Source: Macrotis lagotis
Taxonomy: Eukaryota > Chordata > Mammalia > Peramelemorphia > Peramelidae
Length of the DNA: 64,000 nucleotides
Direction: 5' to 3'
NCBI RefSeq assembly: GCF_037893015.1
Contig: NC_133658.1
Span: forward strand, 285,639,719 to 285,703,718
The notes beneath the pieces were generated by a model. That model had not been told where the DNA came from, did no database searches, and worked only from the letters and a program-made list of their open reading frames with translations. This document shows positions 46,406 through 58,920 of this stretch, one piece after another; the stretch's first letter is position 1; the number at the start of each line of letters is the position of its first letter. The position numbers and the translations under genes are program-made.

Positions 46406-48050
46406 TTTGAAAGTCCCCCATTTCATTGAAAGTCCATCTTTTCCCCTGAAAGAGGATGCTCAGTTTTGATGGATAGTTGATTCTCCAATGTGTAAACCAA
46501 AATCTTTTGCCTTCCAGAATATCATATTCCAATTCCTATGAGCCCTTAATGTAGATGTTGCCAGATTCTGTGTAATCCTGACTATGGAGCCTCTGTAGTT
46601 GAATTGTTTGTTTCTGGAAGCTTTTAGAATTTTCTCTTTGATTTGGGAGCTTTGGAATTTGGCTATAATTCCTAGAAGTTTTTCTTTTGGGAGCTCATTC
46701 AGGAAGTGACTGGTGAATTCTCTTGATTTCTATTTTACCCTTAGCTTCTAGGATCTCAAGGAAATTGTGCCTTATTATTTCTTGAAAAATGAAGTCTAGA
46801 CTCTTCTCCTGGTTGTGGCTTTCAGATAGCCCAATAATTTCTAAATTATTTCTTCTAGATCTGTTTTCAAGGTCAGTTATTTTTCCAATGAGACAATTCA
46901 CATTTTCTTCTAATTTTTGACTTTTTTGGAAGTTTTATTTCTTCCTGATTTCTGGCCAAGTCATCAGCTTCCTTTAATTCCATTCTGCATTTGAAGGAGT
47001 TATTGTCTTCAGAGAGCTATTTTATCTCCTTTTCCAGCTTGCCAATTCTGCTTTTTAAGGTATTCTTCTCCTTATTTGCCTTTTATTTTGCTTTTTTTCC
47101 ATTAGACCTAAACTGGTTTTTAATATATTACTTTCTTCAGTAATTTTTTGTATATCTTTCACCAAGCTTTTGCTTTGGTTTTCATCATTTTTCTTCATGA
47201 CTCTCATTTCTCCTCCCAATTTTTCTTCCACCTCCCTTAACTGCTTTTCAAAGTCTTTTTGAGCTCATCCATAGCCTGGGCCCATTTTCTCTTTTTCTTA
47301 GAGGATTTGGATACAGAGGCTTTGAATTTGTCATCTTCTGAATCTTCAGTGGGACTAAAATAATTTTCTATGGTCAGAATCTTCTTTTTCTATTGTTTAC
47401 TCATTTCCTCAGCCCAAGACTAATTTATAGCACTTCACAGGTTTTGGGATTTTTTAGGGGGGCACCCCACTGAGACCTTTTTTCCTCCAAGATCTTATGC
47501 TCTCTTGCCTGTGATTTGATATGTAGATGACTACAGCAGTCCCCTCTGCCCTGGAGCTGTAAGGAGGAGCCCTGCTCAGCTATCTTAGTATGGAAACCCA
47601 AACTGCAATCTGGATCTGAGTGTGGACAAATAGCAAAATCCTGTCCCCAGGAGAGCAGAGAAATTTCTGCAGTCTCCCCTGACCCCTTTACCATCCGTAG
47701 ACTGTGCTCTGGAGGTGCAGGCTGGTTTCTCCCGATTCTCACCGCAGGTTCTGCAGTCAGTGCTCCTCACTCCACACTCATTCTGGTGTAGCAGAATTCT
47801 CTCCTCACCCCTTCAAGCTATTCCTGGACTATGACCCGGGCTTTTTCCAACAGCTCTCAGACCTGGTGAAACACATCTTTCCCATGGAACTTCTATGTTA
47901 TCATGGACTGGGAAAATGTATCATTCAGTCTTTCTGTGGGTTTTGTCCCTCTAAATTTTGGCTAAAGTCATAATTTGATGGCTTTTGGAATTTTGGGGGG
48001 AAGGAGTTCCCGGGAAATGCTGCCTTCATGCCACCATCTTGGCTCCACCC
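46406..48050 (-). mobile_element. Inverted 5' segment of a different L1 family
   Basis: On the complement it starts with an L1 5' end ('gtggagccaagatggtggca', near 48045) and 5' UTR, and runs through ORF1 to its C-terminal end at about 46410. ORF1 text at 46901-46695 reads DLENRSRRNNLEIIGLSES, clearly different from the flanking L1. It lies head-in between two plus-strand L1 parts. Confidence 0.85.
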
Positions 48051-49150
48051 CCCTCCCCAACTAGTATTTCTGACAAAGGAGTCATTTCTAAACTATACAG
48101 AGAACTGAGTAAATTTTTTTTTTTAAAAAAAGACAAGCCATTCCCCAATTGACAAATGGTCAAAGGATATGCAAAGGCATTTTACAGATGAGGAAATCAA
48201 AGCCATCTCTAGTCATATGAAAAATTGCTCTAAATCACTACTTATTAGAGAAATGCCAATTAAAGCATCTCTGTGGTACCACCTCACACCTCTCAGACAG
48301 GCCAATATGACCAGAAAGGACAATGATCAATGTTGGAAGGGATGTGGGAAGTCTGGGACACTAATGCATTATTGATGGAACTGTGAACTCATCCAACCTT
48401 TCTGGAGAGCAATTTGGAATTATGTCTAAAGGGCAACAAAAAAGTGCATACCCTTTGATCCAGCAATACCACTACTGGGTCTATACACTCAAGACATTAT
48501 GAAAAAGGGTAAAAACATCTCTTGTACAAAGCATTCATAGTAGCCCTGTTTGTAGTGGCAAGGAACTGGAAATTAAGTGAATGTCCTTCAATTGGGAAAT
48601 GGCTTAACAAACTGTAGTATATGTATGTCACAGAACATTATTGTTCTATTAGGAGGGATGGGAATTCAGGGAAGGATGGGAATTCAGGGAAGCCTGGAAG
48701 GATTTGCATGAACAGATGCTGAGAAAGATGAGCAGAACCAGAAAAACATTGTGCACCCTAACAGCAACATGGGAGTGATGATCAACCTTGATGAACTTGC
48801 TCATTCCATCAGTGCAACAGTCAGGAACAATTTTGGGCTATCTGTGATGGAGAATATCATCTGTATCCAGACAAAGAATCGTGGAGTTTGAACAAAGACC
48901 AAAGACTATTACCTTCAATTTATTTAAAAAACCATTATATTATTAAATAATTTTGTTATCTCTTACACTTTATTTTTCTTCCTTAAAGATATGGTTTCTT
49001 TCTCATCACATTTGACTTAGATTGATGTATAACATGGAAACAATGTAAAGACTAACAGACTGCCTTCTCTGGGGGGTGGTAGGGGGAGGGAAGCAAGAAT
49101 AGGGGAAAAATTGTGAAACTCAAAATAAATAAAATCTTTCTTTAAAAAAA
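48051..49150 (+). mobile_element. L1 ORF2 C-terminus and 3' UTR
   Basis: It starts at ORF2 text (SDKGVISKLYRELSK) and continues through 'gccattccccaattgaca', the 3' UTR ('gaatatcatctgtatccaga') and the terminal 'actcaaaataaataaaatct' with an A tail. A short 3' UTR piece ('gggatgggaattcagggaa') is tandemly doubled at 48655-48690. Confidence 0.88.
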
Positions 49151-49160
49151 AACTTATATG

Positions 49161-49311
49161 GAGGCAGCTAGGTGACACAGTGGATAGAACACCGGCCCTG
49201 GAATCAGGAGTACCTGAGTTCAAATCTGGTCTCAGACACTTAATAATTACCTAGTTGTGTGGCCTTGGGCAAGCCACTTAACCCCATCTGCCTTGCAAAA
49301 ACCTAAAAAAA
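49161..49311 (+). mobile_element. WSINE1-like SINE
   Basis: A full SINE placed directly behind an L1 A tail. The flanks acttatatg and atttacgtg may be a decayed target duplication. Confidence 0.88.
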
Positions 49312-49313
49312 AT

Positions 49314-49735
49314 TTACGTGAACAAATGCAGTTGGAAATGTACTTTATAAAAAGTATAGCAATATTGTAGGAAGATCAGTTGTGAATCTTTTCTCAGCAA
49401 TGCTGAGACCCAAGAGAATTCTGAAGGACTTATAATAAAGAATACTATCCATCCCAAAGACAGAGCTGAATCTGAATACAGACTGAAGCATGCTTTTTTC
49501 ACTTTGTCTTGAGGTTTTTCTTTTTGGGGGGTGGGAGGTTATATTTACTTTTACAACATCACTATTGTGATAATGTTTTTCATGTCCACACTACACATTT
49601 CAGTTTTCTCAATTAGGGGAGTGGGGTGGGAGGAAGGGAGAAAATTGGAACCTCAAGGTTTTGGAAGTGAATGCTGAAACTTGTTTTGAATGTAACTGGG
49701 GGGAAAAATAAAACAAAGTTTAAAAATTATGTGCT
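49314..49735 (+). mobile_element. Old L1 3' end
   Basis: It shows 'tactatccatcccaaagaca', 'gaagcatgcttttttcactt', 'acaacatcactattgtg'-like text, 'attggaacctcaaggttttg' and an A-rich end. Confidence 0.7.
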
Positions 49736-49892
49736 CTTATAAGGAAATCAAGGAACTATAGATACAAAGAAGGTTGGAAAGAATTTGAGTGAAAATCAAT
49801 AGGTGGAGAACTTATTTTATAATCAGAATTTACTATATACAACTTCAACAGAAAGAAAATAGAAGAGTTTAGGAAATAAATTTAAAATACTT

Positions 49893-50130
49893 TTGTTGTT
49901 GTTCAAACATTTCAGTTGTGTGTAACTGTTTGTGTCCTCTTTTGAGGTTTTCTTGGCCAAGATATTGGAGAGGTTTGCCATTAGTTTATTAACAGATGAG
50001 GCAAACAGGATTAAATGACTTGTCCAGGGTCACAGAGTTAATAAGTATCTTAGATCAGATTTGAACTCAGGAAGATGAGTCTTCCTTACTCCATGTCTGG
50101 TATTCTATCTACTGTGCCACCTAGACAACC
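49893..50130 (-). mobile_element. RTE-tailed SINE
   Basis: The plus strand starts with 'gttgttgttcaaacatttca' and 'ggttttcttggccaagatat', then the MIR-like middle and 'ctactgtgccacctagacaa', the reverse of the RTE-tailed SINE layout. Confidence 0.78.
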
Positions 50131-50147
50131 TTATTAAAATATTAGCC

Positions 50148-50203
50148 ATTATTATATTATTATTATTATTATTGTTGTTGTTGTTGTTAATATTATTATT
50201 ATA
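50148..50203. repeat. (ATT)n/(GTT)n microsatellite
   Basis: Runs of att, then gtt, then att triplets, next to the SINE end. Confidence 0.92.
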
Positions 50204-51183
50204 ACCCAAAGTAAAATAGATCTAATAAGGAGAAAAGTGGAAGTTGTCTGATAAATATAATGTGTATAGAGGAAAACACACAGTTAATAATCGTAACTTT
50301 GAATGGGATAAGGTCATCTATAAAACACAAGTGAATTTCAGAATGGATTAGAAACCAGAATCCAGTGATAGTTGTCTACAAGAGACACAGTTGAAACTGA
50401 AAGACACAGAGTTTAAAAAGTGACTGAAGCACCATTTATTATAGTTCTGCTGAAAAAAGTCAGAGGTTGCAATCATAATGAGAGGCTAAGTAAAAGCAAA
50501 AATATACCTAATTAAAAGACATATTCAGGGAAACTACATATTGCTACAAGGTACCATAGACAAGCAATATAAAAAAATTAAGCTAAAATTCTTCTGATAA
50601 AGATTTCATTTCTTAAATATAAGGGAACTGAGCTAAATTTTTGAAAATGAAGGCCATTTCCCCAGGTGATAAATGATCAAAAGATATGACCAGGCAATTT
50701 TCAGAAGGAAAAAAAATCAAAGCTACAATAATCATATGGAACAGCACTCTAAAGCACTCTTGATTTGTTTAGTGTAAAACAATTCTGAGGGTTCAATTCA
50801 GACATATGGGAAATGACAAATGCTGGAGGGGATGAGGAAAAATAGGTATATGAATGCATTGTTGGTGGAATTGTAAACTGATGCAATCATTCTGGAGACA
50901 TAGAACAGCATTCCTCCCTCAAATCCAATTCATGGATACATCAAACCAAAGTGATAAAAATGACAATTATGCTTAAATTAATTTACTTATTCAATGCCAT
51001 ACCAATCAAACTCCCAAAGAATTATTTTACAAAGCTAGAAAAAAGTAATAACAATATCTGAAGGAAGAGAAGGACAAGAAAATCAAAGAATCAATTAAAT
51101 TAGAGGCCTAGCAATACTAAAAAATTTACTATAAAGGTGTAATCATCAAAACAATTTCGTGCTGGTTAAGAAATAGAAGGACT

Positions 51184-51335
51184 GGGGGTGGCTAGGTGGT
51201 GCAGTGGATAGAGCACCGGCCCTGGAGTCAAGAGTACCTGAGTTCAAATCCATCCTCAAACACTTACTAATTACCTAGCTGTGTGGCCTTAGGCAAGCCA
51301 TTTAACCTCATTGCCTTGCAATAATAATAATAAAA
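51184..51335 (+). mobile_element. WSINE1-like SINE with exact 16-bp target duplication
   Basis: aagaaatagaaggact flanks it at 51168-51183 and 51336-51351. Confidence 0.95.
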
Positions 51336-52107
51336 AAGAAATAGAAGGACTGATCAGTGGAAAAGAAAGGTACACAATATACAGAAATGAATGAGCATAA
51401 TAATCTAGTATCTGATAAACTCCCAACTATTAGAAATATAAATCACTATTCAACAAAAACTATTGGGGAAAAACTAGCAAAATATAGACCAACATCTCAT
51501 ATCATATACCAAGATAAGTTCAAAATGGGCATATCACATACAAATGAATGATATCATAAGCTAATTAGTGGAGATAGAAAAAATTTCAAATCTTTAGTTA
51601 GGAGAAAAATTCATAATCAAACAAAAGTTAGAGATGTTCATAGATGGTAAAATGGACAATTTTGATTGCATTAAATCAAAAAGGGTTTGCATAAACAAAA
51701 TCAATGAAGTTAAAATTAGAAGAAAAGTAAGAAATGAGAAAAAAAATCCTTGAAGCAAGTTTGATAAAGGTCTCATTCTTAAATATGTATGGAATTGAAG
51801 AAATTTATAAGAATAAGAACCATTCCCCAACTGATAAATGTCAAGAGATATGCACAGTCCTCAGATGAATAAATCAAAGTTACCAATAGTCATATGAAAA
51901 AAAAAAGTCCTAAATCATTAAAATTAGAGAAATGCAAGCTGAAATAACTGAGGTATTCCCTCTTGGCCATCAGATTGACTAAGGTGACAAAAAAGGTAAA
52001 TAATAAATGTATAAGATCTTTGAAAACAAGTACACTAATGTACTGTTATTGGAACTGTGAACCAGTCTAGCAATTCTGAAAAGCAATTTGGTTCTAAGTC
52101 CCAAAAG

Positions 52108-52352
52108 CTAAAGAGGCAGTAGTGGCTCAGTGGCCTAGAGCACTGGGCCTAGAGGTAAGAAGACCTGAATTCAATTCCAGTCTCAGACACTTCCTAGATA
52201 TGTGACCTTGGAAAAATTAGTTAGTCTCTGATTAACTGACAAAATGGATCCACTGGAGAAGAAAATATCAGCCCACTTCAATTTGCCAAGAAAACCTCAA
52301 ATTAGAGTACAAAGGGTCAGTCATGGTAGAAACAACTGAACAATAACAACAA
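52108..52352 (+). mobile_element. RTE-tailed SINE
   Basis: Head 'aggcagtagtggctcagtgg', B-box-like 'attcaattccagtctcagac', 'tggatccactggagaagaaa', 'tttgccaagaaaacctcaaa' and the RTE-type end 'aactgaacaataacaac'. It is nested in L1. Confidence 0.85.
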
Positions 52353-52689
52353 TCAAAAATCCATGCATACACTTTGTTGATGCAATACTACTATTAAGTC
52401 TATACCCCAAAGAGACCAAGAAAGAGGAAAAGGACCTATCTGTACAAAATGGCAAAGAATTGAAAACTGAGGAGATGTTCATCAACTGGGGAAATGGTTG
52501 AATATATTATAGTAAATGAATATGATAGAATACTATTGTCTTGGAAGAATGATGAAGGGGATGAAGGTACAGAAAAATCTATAATGGGTTTTGTATTTCT
52601 TGCTTGTTCAATGGAAGAGGAAGTAGGAGGAAGAAGGGAGAGAATTTAGAACTAAAAATAAAATCAAACTGAATTTGAAGAAAAGAAGT

Positions 52690-53560
52690 GTATCGATGTG
52701 CTTGTCTTTCCACAGCAACTTCACCTCTGATTAGTCCTATCTTTTGTTACCTTTTTTATGTTATTGTGAAAGCTTTTCAAGTTTATGTAATTGAAATTTT
52801 TAAAATTTTTTTGTAATTGCCTCTTTCCTTTAATTGGTTTAAAATTCTCTTCTTTGTCAGAGTTGTAAAAGACAAACTGGTTCTCTTTCAATTTTTAAAA
52901 ATAGTTTGATCACTCAATTCATCATATATTCCAATATTTAGACTACATTTTAAATTTAAAGATTCTGTTTTAAATAAAATTTCTGTCTTGCTGTTATCTG
53001 ATTTTCCAAGAGTTCTTGTCAAATAGGAAGTAATTTGTGTTCTTGGCTCTATTTAACTCTGGCTTTTTGATTTTAATTGTTTTTTATTCTTCTTTAGTCT
53101 GTTTCACTGATCTTCTTTTCTATTTTTCAGTAAGAATACAATAATTGCTTTATGGTATCATTTAAACTCTGAGAGTACTATTGACTATTCCTACTTTTAA
53201 ATAATTATTTCCCTTGAGATTCCAAATCTTTTATTCCTCTGAATGTATTTTATTTTTTCCTAGTTGTATAAAATATTGTCTTACTAGTTTGATTGATATA
53301 GCATTGATTTATAAAATTATTTAGGTATTATCATTTTTATAATACTGCTGTAACTCAACAGGGAGTACAGATACCTCTCACATATTTAGGTCAATATTTC
53401 TTTGAGGAATGTTTTGTAATTGTAGCAATACAAGTTTTGAGAGTTTAGAGTACATTGACTCTTAGATATTGTATGCATTTTGTAGTCATTTTGAATATAA
53501 CTTTATTTTCTATCATTTTCCTCTTGAATTTTGTAATTTCTATTCTAGTAACATAGACTC
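52690..53560 (-). mobile_element. Probable old L1 fragment
   Basis: 'tttgattgatatagcattga' with 'aggtattatcatttttataa' (near 53290-53345) and 'ttgaggaatgttttgtaatt' resemble old L1 ORF2 on the complement. The rest is too decayed to assign firmly. Confidence 0.45.
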
Positions 53561-54690
53561 TGGGTGTTCTTATCCCAATTCTGACTCCTACTCTCATTTT
53601 CACTACTGGTTTGATTCCCCAGGGCAAGGGAAATTTTATCTTCCCCCATGATTCTAGGGGCACTTCTGAGGGCCAGTGAGATTCTTCTAATACCTTCAGC
53701 TTGAGATCCTATTCTAGTGTGTTTTCTCTAATTACAGTCACATCATATTTCTGTACCATTGCAAATTAATATCATTTAGCTTTTATAAAGTATTATTTAC
53801 CAAAAAAGATATAACAAAAGTAAAAACTAAGTTTTTAAGAGCACCAAGCCAGAGACATTTTTCTCTACCACATTGTTATTTGGGGAGTAGGCTCAGATTG
53901 AGGGTACTCACTAGAAAGCATTTGCCCCTACCACATTCATTTTAAAATGTTGAATAGACATTAGATGCCTTGCCAGAAGACATGACATCTTGGCTACTGA
54001 ATTGATCCACTCCTAAACTGGATCAAGCAGATTGTTTCTCAGAACTGTGCTTGCTCTCTAGGCTTGGCTAATGATTTCTAGCAAACTCTGGCATGGACTT
54101 CTGTAACTGGACAATCTGTGGTTCCAATCTATTGATGACCACAATGCCTTGTGCTAAAGGAAAGGATACTCAAACAAGAACTGGCCATGTCCCAGACATA
54201 GACTAGCCCAAAGGTCAACCAGGGTGTAGAGGGGGAAAGGGTGCCTCTCCACTAATCCTCCAGGGGTCAAAATAATTTCAGAAAGGAAGGTGAATGAAAT
54301 CCTCCATTGGAACTCTCAGTTCTGAATCAGCAATCAACCAAAGTTTCCCAGCAAAAAGTAGCTACTGAACATCTGTTTGTGGTCTGAAATAGAGTTCACC
54401 CACCCTTCATTCCATGCCATCACACACTTCCAGAAGAAAGCTCATTTTAAACATCTCCATGGATCCCCTGTAATGCTTCCATGATGGGACTCTTAACAAC
54501 TAGACCCCCATTTTACAATTTTTGAAATGCTATTGTTTTTGTGGGTTTTCCTTGCATCCTACACATATTCCTAATGTGATATGTCACTGGCTATGATAGC
54601 GGAACACAAACTCTGACAGGCTATACTATGAAATAAAGACTCTGAGTATCTAATTCTGTTTTCTGAGGACCATCTTGAATGAATATATGG
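53561..54690. other. Unclassified stretch
   Basis: It has moderate GC content with no repeat I can name. The open frames (up to 72 codons) match nothing known. It is the longest part of the window without a repeat assignment. Confidence 0.4.
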
Positions 54691-54700
54691 AGACACACAT

Positions 54701-54725
54701 TATATATATATATATATATGTATGT

Positions 54726-54774
<49 letters not shown>
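54701..54774. repeat. (TA)n microsatellite
   Basis: Two TA runs separated by 'tgtatgtataca'. Confidence 0.95.
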
Positions 54775-54775
<1 letters not shown>

Positions 54776-54984
54776 ACTAGTCACCTAATGATAAATTATT
54801 TTTTTATTGGGACAATTCATGAAACAAAGAAAAATTTAAAAATAACTTTTAATCTTGTTTGACTTTCTTCTCTCTTTGCAGTGGTAGAGATAGAATGATG
54901 TGAAAGGGGCCAGAGGGTGCTGAGAATCACAGTTTTTAGAACATCAACAAACTTAAATTTGACTGTTGGTATTCCAAATAGGCA

Positions 54985-55215
54985 TTAGATAGTGCAGTGA
55001 ATAGACTGCAGTGCCTGGAGTCAAGAAGACTCCTCTTTCTAAGTTCAAATCTAATCTCACATGCTCACTAGCTGCATGACCCTGGGCAAGTCACTTAACT
55101 CTGTTTGCCTCAGTTTTCACATCTATAAAATGAATGGAGAAGGAATGGCAAATCACTCTAGTATCTTTGCCAAGAAAACCCCAAAATGGAATCACAATTG
55201 AACAACAAATAAAAT
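54985..55215 (+). mobile_element. RTE-tailed SINE
   Basis: Head 'tagatagtgcagtgaataga', middle 'ccctgggcaagtcacttaac', 'tttgccaagaaaaccccaaa' and tail 'aattgaacaacaaa'. Confidence 0.85.
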
Positions 55216-57340
55216 CTCTAACTGTAAGATCTTTGTTCAGTGATGAATGAATGAATCTAATGCTAGAGAATTTGAATCATGTCAGTCCTGACATTCTTGC
55301 TATAAATAAAACTAAAAGGATAACTCACAGGTATTTCTTGAAGAGACAAAGAAAATAACTCAGAAATAAGATCACAGATTCATTAGGATTAAGATTAGAA
55401 TTTTCAAAAACATAACAAAATGAAGCAGGAAGAAAAATATGGCATGTTATTAAAGGAATTTAACCCTAAATTATTAAATATTAGTGGCTTAGTTATATAA
55501 ATAAGTTACAAAAATAAAAATGGGAATAGACAAGAGAAGTGATGGCAATAACAACACACTATAACAATCTCATCCAGATGCTAAACTAATGTAAATTAAT
55601 TGACACAAGACCAAATGAGCCCAGAAAACAACTTAGTAGGCAAAAATGTGACTTTATTACCATATGGAGAGAGATGACTACCAAAGTAAACAACAGGTTA
55701 GCATTTAAATTCATCAATAAAATTTCAAAAGGAAGGAGAGTAGATAATTATGAACGGTATTATTTTATAAATCAAAGATAAGCAATGGAGAGTAAAGCTA
55801 GTTTACAAAAATCCTGGCAAGATATACAAATAAGTAAAAGATTCCAAAGATATTCATGAATGATAGTGGAAGAATGACTATACACAGAAGAAAAATAGAA
55901 AACATTTGCAAAAACTAATTTCTGCATCAAAGAGAGGGGAACCACTCACTACATTTGGACCATCATAGTCCTTGTGGAGTTTATAAAGAAAGTAGAAATG
56001 GCAATAAAGGTAATAAAATGGCACTAAAAGGAAAGCAGCCAAATTAAGCCAGGTAAATGTAGAAGAAATCTGATGAGCAGATACAACTGTGAGGGCATTG
56101 AAGAATCAATATTCCAGATACCTGAAAGAGAGGAAGATAAAAAAAGTGGGAGGGACCTCAGACTTTACTAAGTACCAAAAAGTGATTAGGAGAATATAAA
56201 TAACTCCTAACCAATGTTCCTACTCATCCATCTTTACAAAATTGTCATGAGAGTCATCACTATATAAATTGAGTACATTCTTAATGAGGACATTATTAGG
56301 AAACAATTAGACTTTTCAAAAGTGGATGACATTTACCAACTCAAAATTAAATGAAAGATGTATAGAATATAGGGTACTATTTTTGCTTTTTGTTTGTCTC
56401 TCATTCATTTATTGGGGTCATCCAAGATTCCTTGACAGATATGAAACAGAAATCAAACTGTTCAAGGACTTCTGTTAATAAATATCAGGTGAGGCATAAA
56501 ACAGAAAAAAGTATTCAACACTATGATGGAAGACATAAAGTATAGAGTTTAGAAGAAGCAATGATTTCTTACAGATGATGAGACTTCCAAATGATCCTGT
56601 TTTTGCAAAAGAAAAGGGAAAAAAAGGAAATTGTGTAGAATGCATTAAACCCATGACAGTGCAGAGCCTCCTGAAAGAGATGTTGTAGTCATTCATAGAA
56701 GTCTGACCTGCTCTTCCACACTGGAAAGATAAAGTAGATGAAGAATGTTTATTGCCAAGATTTCAACAATATTTGGATGAAAACACTACAGAGGCTGTCC
56801 AACAGTATATCTATCTGGAGACTGTAAATGCAGATGGAAAGTGAGCCTGGGCTTAGAGTTGAAAAGCTGGAGAGAGCAAAATGGATTGTTTTTTAGATCA
56901 CAAAAAAATTGCACAACATTTTTTTTAAATTGATCCTAAGTTTCCTATGAAAACGAAAAACCATCTTTTCAATGCCAACATTTAACTGGTATCAAATGGT
57001 CACAAGATGTGAAATAACCTAGCTTTTGAAGTCTTAAATATTAGTATCACAGAGAGGATAATAGAGGATATGTTGACAAGTTGAGTGTACAAAAGAACAA
57101 TAGCAAAGAATAACAGGAAGGATTTAAATGATCAGAAGAGAAAATGGGTTGATTGTGTGGCAAGATCAGAAGATGATGGGTAGATAATTTTCATGCTCCA
57201 CTAGTACCTATGTGTTATTAGGAGAAATCCACTCTGCAACAGGTTGGGTGGTTTCCCATCACAATCTTTTTGGAGAAAATGGGCAAGAGTTGTACAGATG
57301 GGCAAGCAAGCATGAATAGTTTCTGTTCTAGATCATTGAA
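55216..57340 (+). mobile_element. Second, strongly decayed RTE-type LINE
   Basis: Conceptual translation across many stops gives RTE-like blocks in order. Endonuclease-like 'LENLNHVSPDILAINKTK' is near 55265. RT/connection text with 'YIYLETVNADGK' is near 56805-56840. A block resembling 'RRKRAGW' follows. 'KRKWVDCVARSEDDG', the usual RWAGHVAR-type motif, is near 57135-57180. The endonuclease and connection motifs differ from the RTE at 24450-28930, so it looks like a separate lineage. Confidence 0.55.
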
Positions 57341-58090
57341 GGGACCTAAAAAAATCAATGATTTTGTAGACATATCTGAGCACATAAAAGTTTTTTGGTA
57401 TCCCATTAAGAAGCTATGCTATTATTATTTTTTAAGTTACAGTGGATTGCCTGAGAAATTTTGGTTAGACTCTGAACTATTTCACATTTTTACCAGTCAC
57501 TGGATAAAGGTATAGGTAACATGTTTATCTGAATTCAAGTGACACAAAATCTAAATGCACTAGATGAAAAATAGTATCCCAAAAAACCTCCATCAGTAAA
57601 GGTTGGAAGACTCAGTAAAAGATGAAATATATAGGTTCATAGATTTAGAGTGGAAAGAGAAGTTTTGCATCATAGATTATTGTTTGTCTCTCATCCATGT
57701 AATAAGGTCATCCAAAGATTCCTTGGAAGATGTAAAACAGAAATAGCACTGTTCAATGACTTTTTTCATTTTATAGTTGAAAAAGTCGATGATGAAAGTT
57801 AAGTGCCTTGCCAAGATTTCACATATCAAGCATGGAATTTGAACCTTTGCTCTTTCTACTGTAATATGCTATTTCATCCATCAGCAATAAATGTAAAGTT
57901 CGATGTAAATGTAAATAAATGTAAAGCCTGGATCTTGGGATCCAAAACTCAATTTTCCAGGTACAGGATGAAGGAGACATGTTTAGACATCTGTGTGTGT
58001 GTGTGTGGGGGGGTATTGTTGTTAGTGTGTTCCCTATAATTCAGTAGCAAGAAACAGAAGTTTAATTTATACTCCACTAGGTGGGGCTCA
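57341..58090. other. Mostly unclassified stretch
   Basis: 57640-57890 has MIR-like phrases ('aggttcatagatttagagtg'). A short (GT)n run lies at 57990-58008. No gene is seen. Confidence 0.4.
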
Positions 58091-58104
58091 GAAGTCTCAC
58101 TCCA

Positions 58105-58335
58105 AAGAGAAGGGACTCAACCTTTTTTGCATGTCATAGATCCATTGTCAGGCTAATGCAATCTAAGGATTCCTTATCAGAACAAACTTTTAAAATGTAT
58201 AAAGTAAAATAAGAATGAAAAGGATAAAATAGGATAAAAAAAACTGTCAAAATACATTTCCCATCCTCATTCACTTTCTGAAATCTATCCACAATCTCTT
58301 TAGGATCCCTGACTCCAGCTTAAGACCTCCTATCT
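58105..58335 (+). mobile_element. Old hAT-like DNA repeat fragment
   Basis: 'ggactcaaccttttttgcat' to 'gcttaagacctcctatct' follows a common mammalian DNA-repeat layout (headed by CTCAACCTTTTTTG, ended by TTAAGA.CC.CT). The name is uncertain. Confidence 0.45.
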
Positions 58336-58574
58336 AAGATTTACAGACAAGGATTGGTTTTTCACTGAAATGAAGCTTTTGTATGGTGGTTAAACTGTTG
58401 TACAAAGTAGTTGTGATCTAGGAACTTCCTACTTGATTGAGTTAGCAATGAAGACTTTATGCTGGATTCAGATACTCAAAATCAAATTACAAAATTGTGA
58501 CTGTTTTGTAGCAAAAAAGAGACTGTTTCATCATAGAATTTATAGCATTAAGTAAACTTAAAAATAATCTAGTT

Positions 58575-58720
58575 CATGGTTTCCAATCCTGGAAGTTCAG
58601 AAGGTCTGTGAACTTGAATGAGAAAAAAATTGCATCTGTAGTTTTACTTGTCTAACTGAAACTTAGTACCTCCTTCAATTATATTTAAAAAAAAACATTC
58701 TGAGGAATCAATAATCAGTT
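58575..58720. repeat. Ancient DNA-type repeat fragment
   Basis: 'gtctgtgaacttgaatgaga', 'tctaactgaaacttagtacc' and 'ccttcaattatatttaaaaa' follow an old dispersed mammalian repeat. I cannot name it with certainty. Confidence 0.45.
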
Positions 58721-58920
58721 AACATGTATTAAACACTAAGGAAACAAGTACTCAAAAAAAAGAGAAGGAGGAGGAGGAGGAGAAGAAAGAAGGAAGAGGA
58801 GGAGGAGGAAGGAGAAGAAGAAAAGAATAGAAAAGCAAAACAGTCCCTGCCCTCAAGGAGTTTACAATCTGAGAGGGAGACAACATACAAAAAGCAGATA
58901 GGGTAACCAATGCAAGTCAG
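58720..58920 (+). repeat. Ancient mammal-wide repeat fragment with GA-rich insert
   Basis: 'taacatgtattaaacactaa' and 'ccctgccctcaaggagttta' are the start of the family listed at 105-905. A (gga/gaa)n stretch at 58758-58830 separates them. Confidence 0.6.

Larger units (their letters stand above)
50220..52680 (+). mobile_element. Old L1, internally rearranged
   Basis: ORF2 start text ('atcgtaactttgaatgggat', 'gttgtctacaagagacacag') is followed by C-terminal text near 50580, then middle ORF2 text (50960-51180, 'caatgccataccaatcaaac'), C-terminal and 3' text to 52680. The order shows deletion plus duplication or two overlapping copies. A SINE at 51184 and an RTE-tailed SINE at 52108 are nested. 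Confidence 0.7.
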
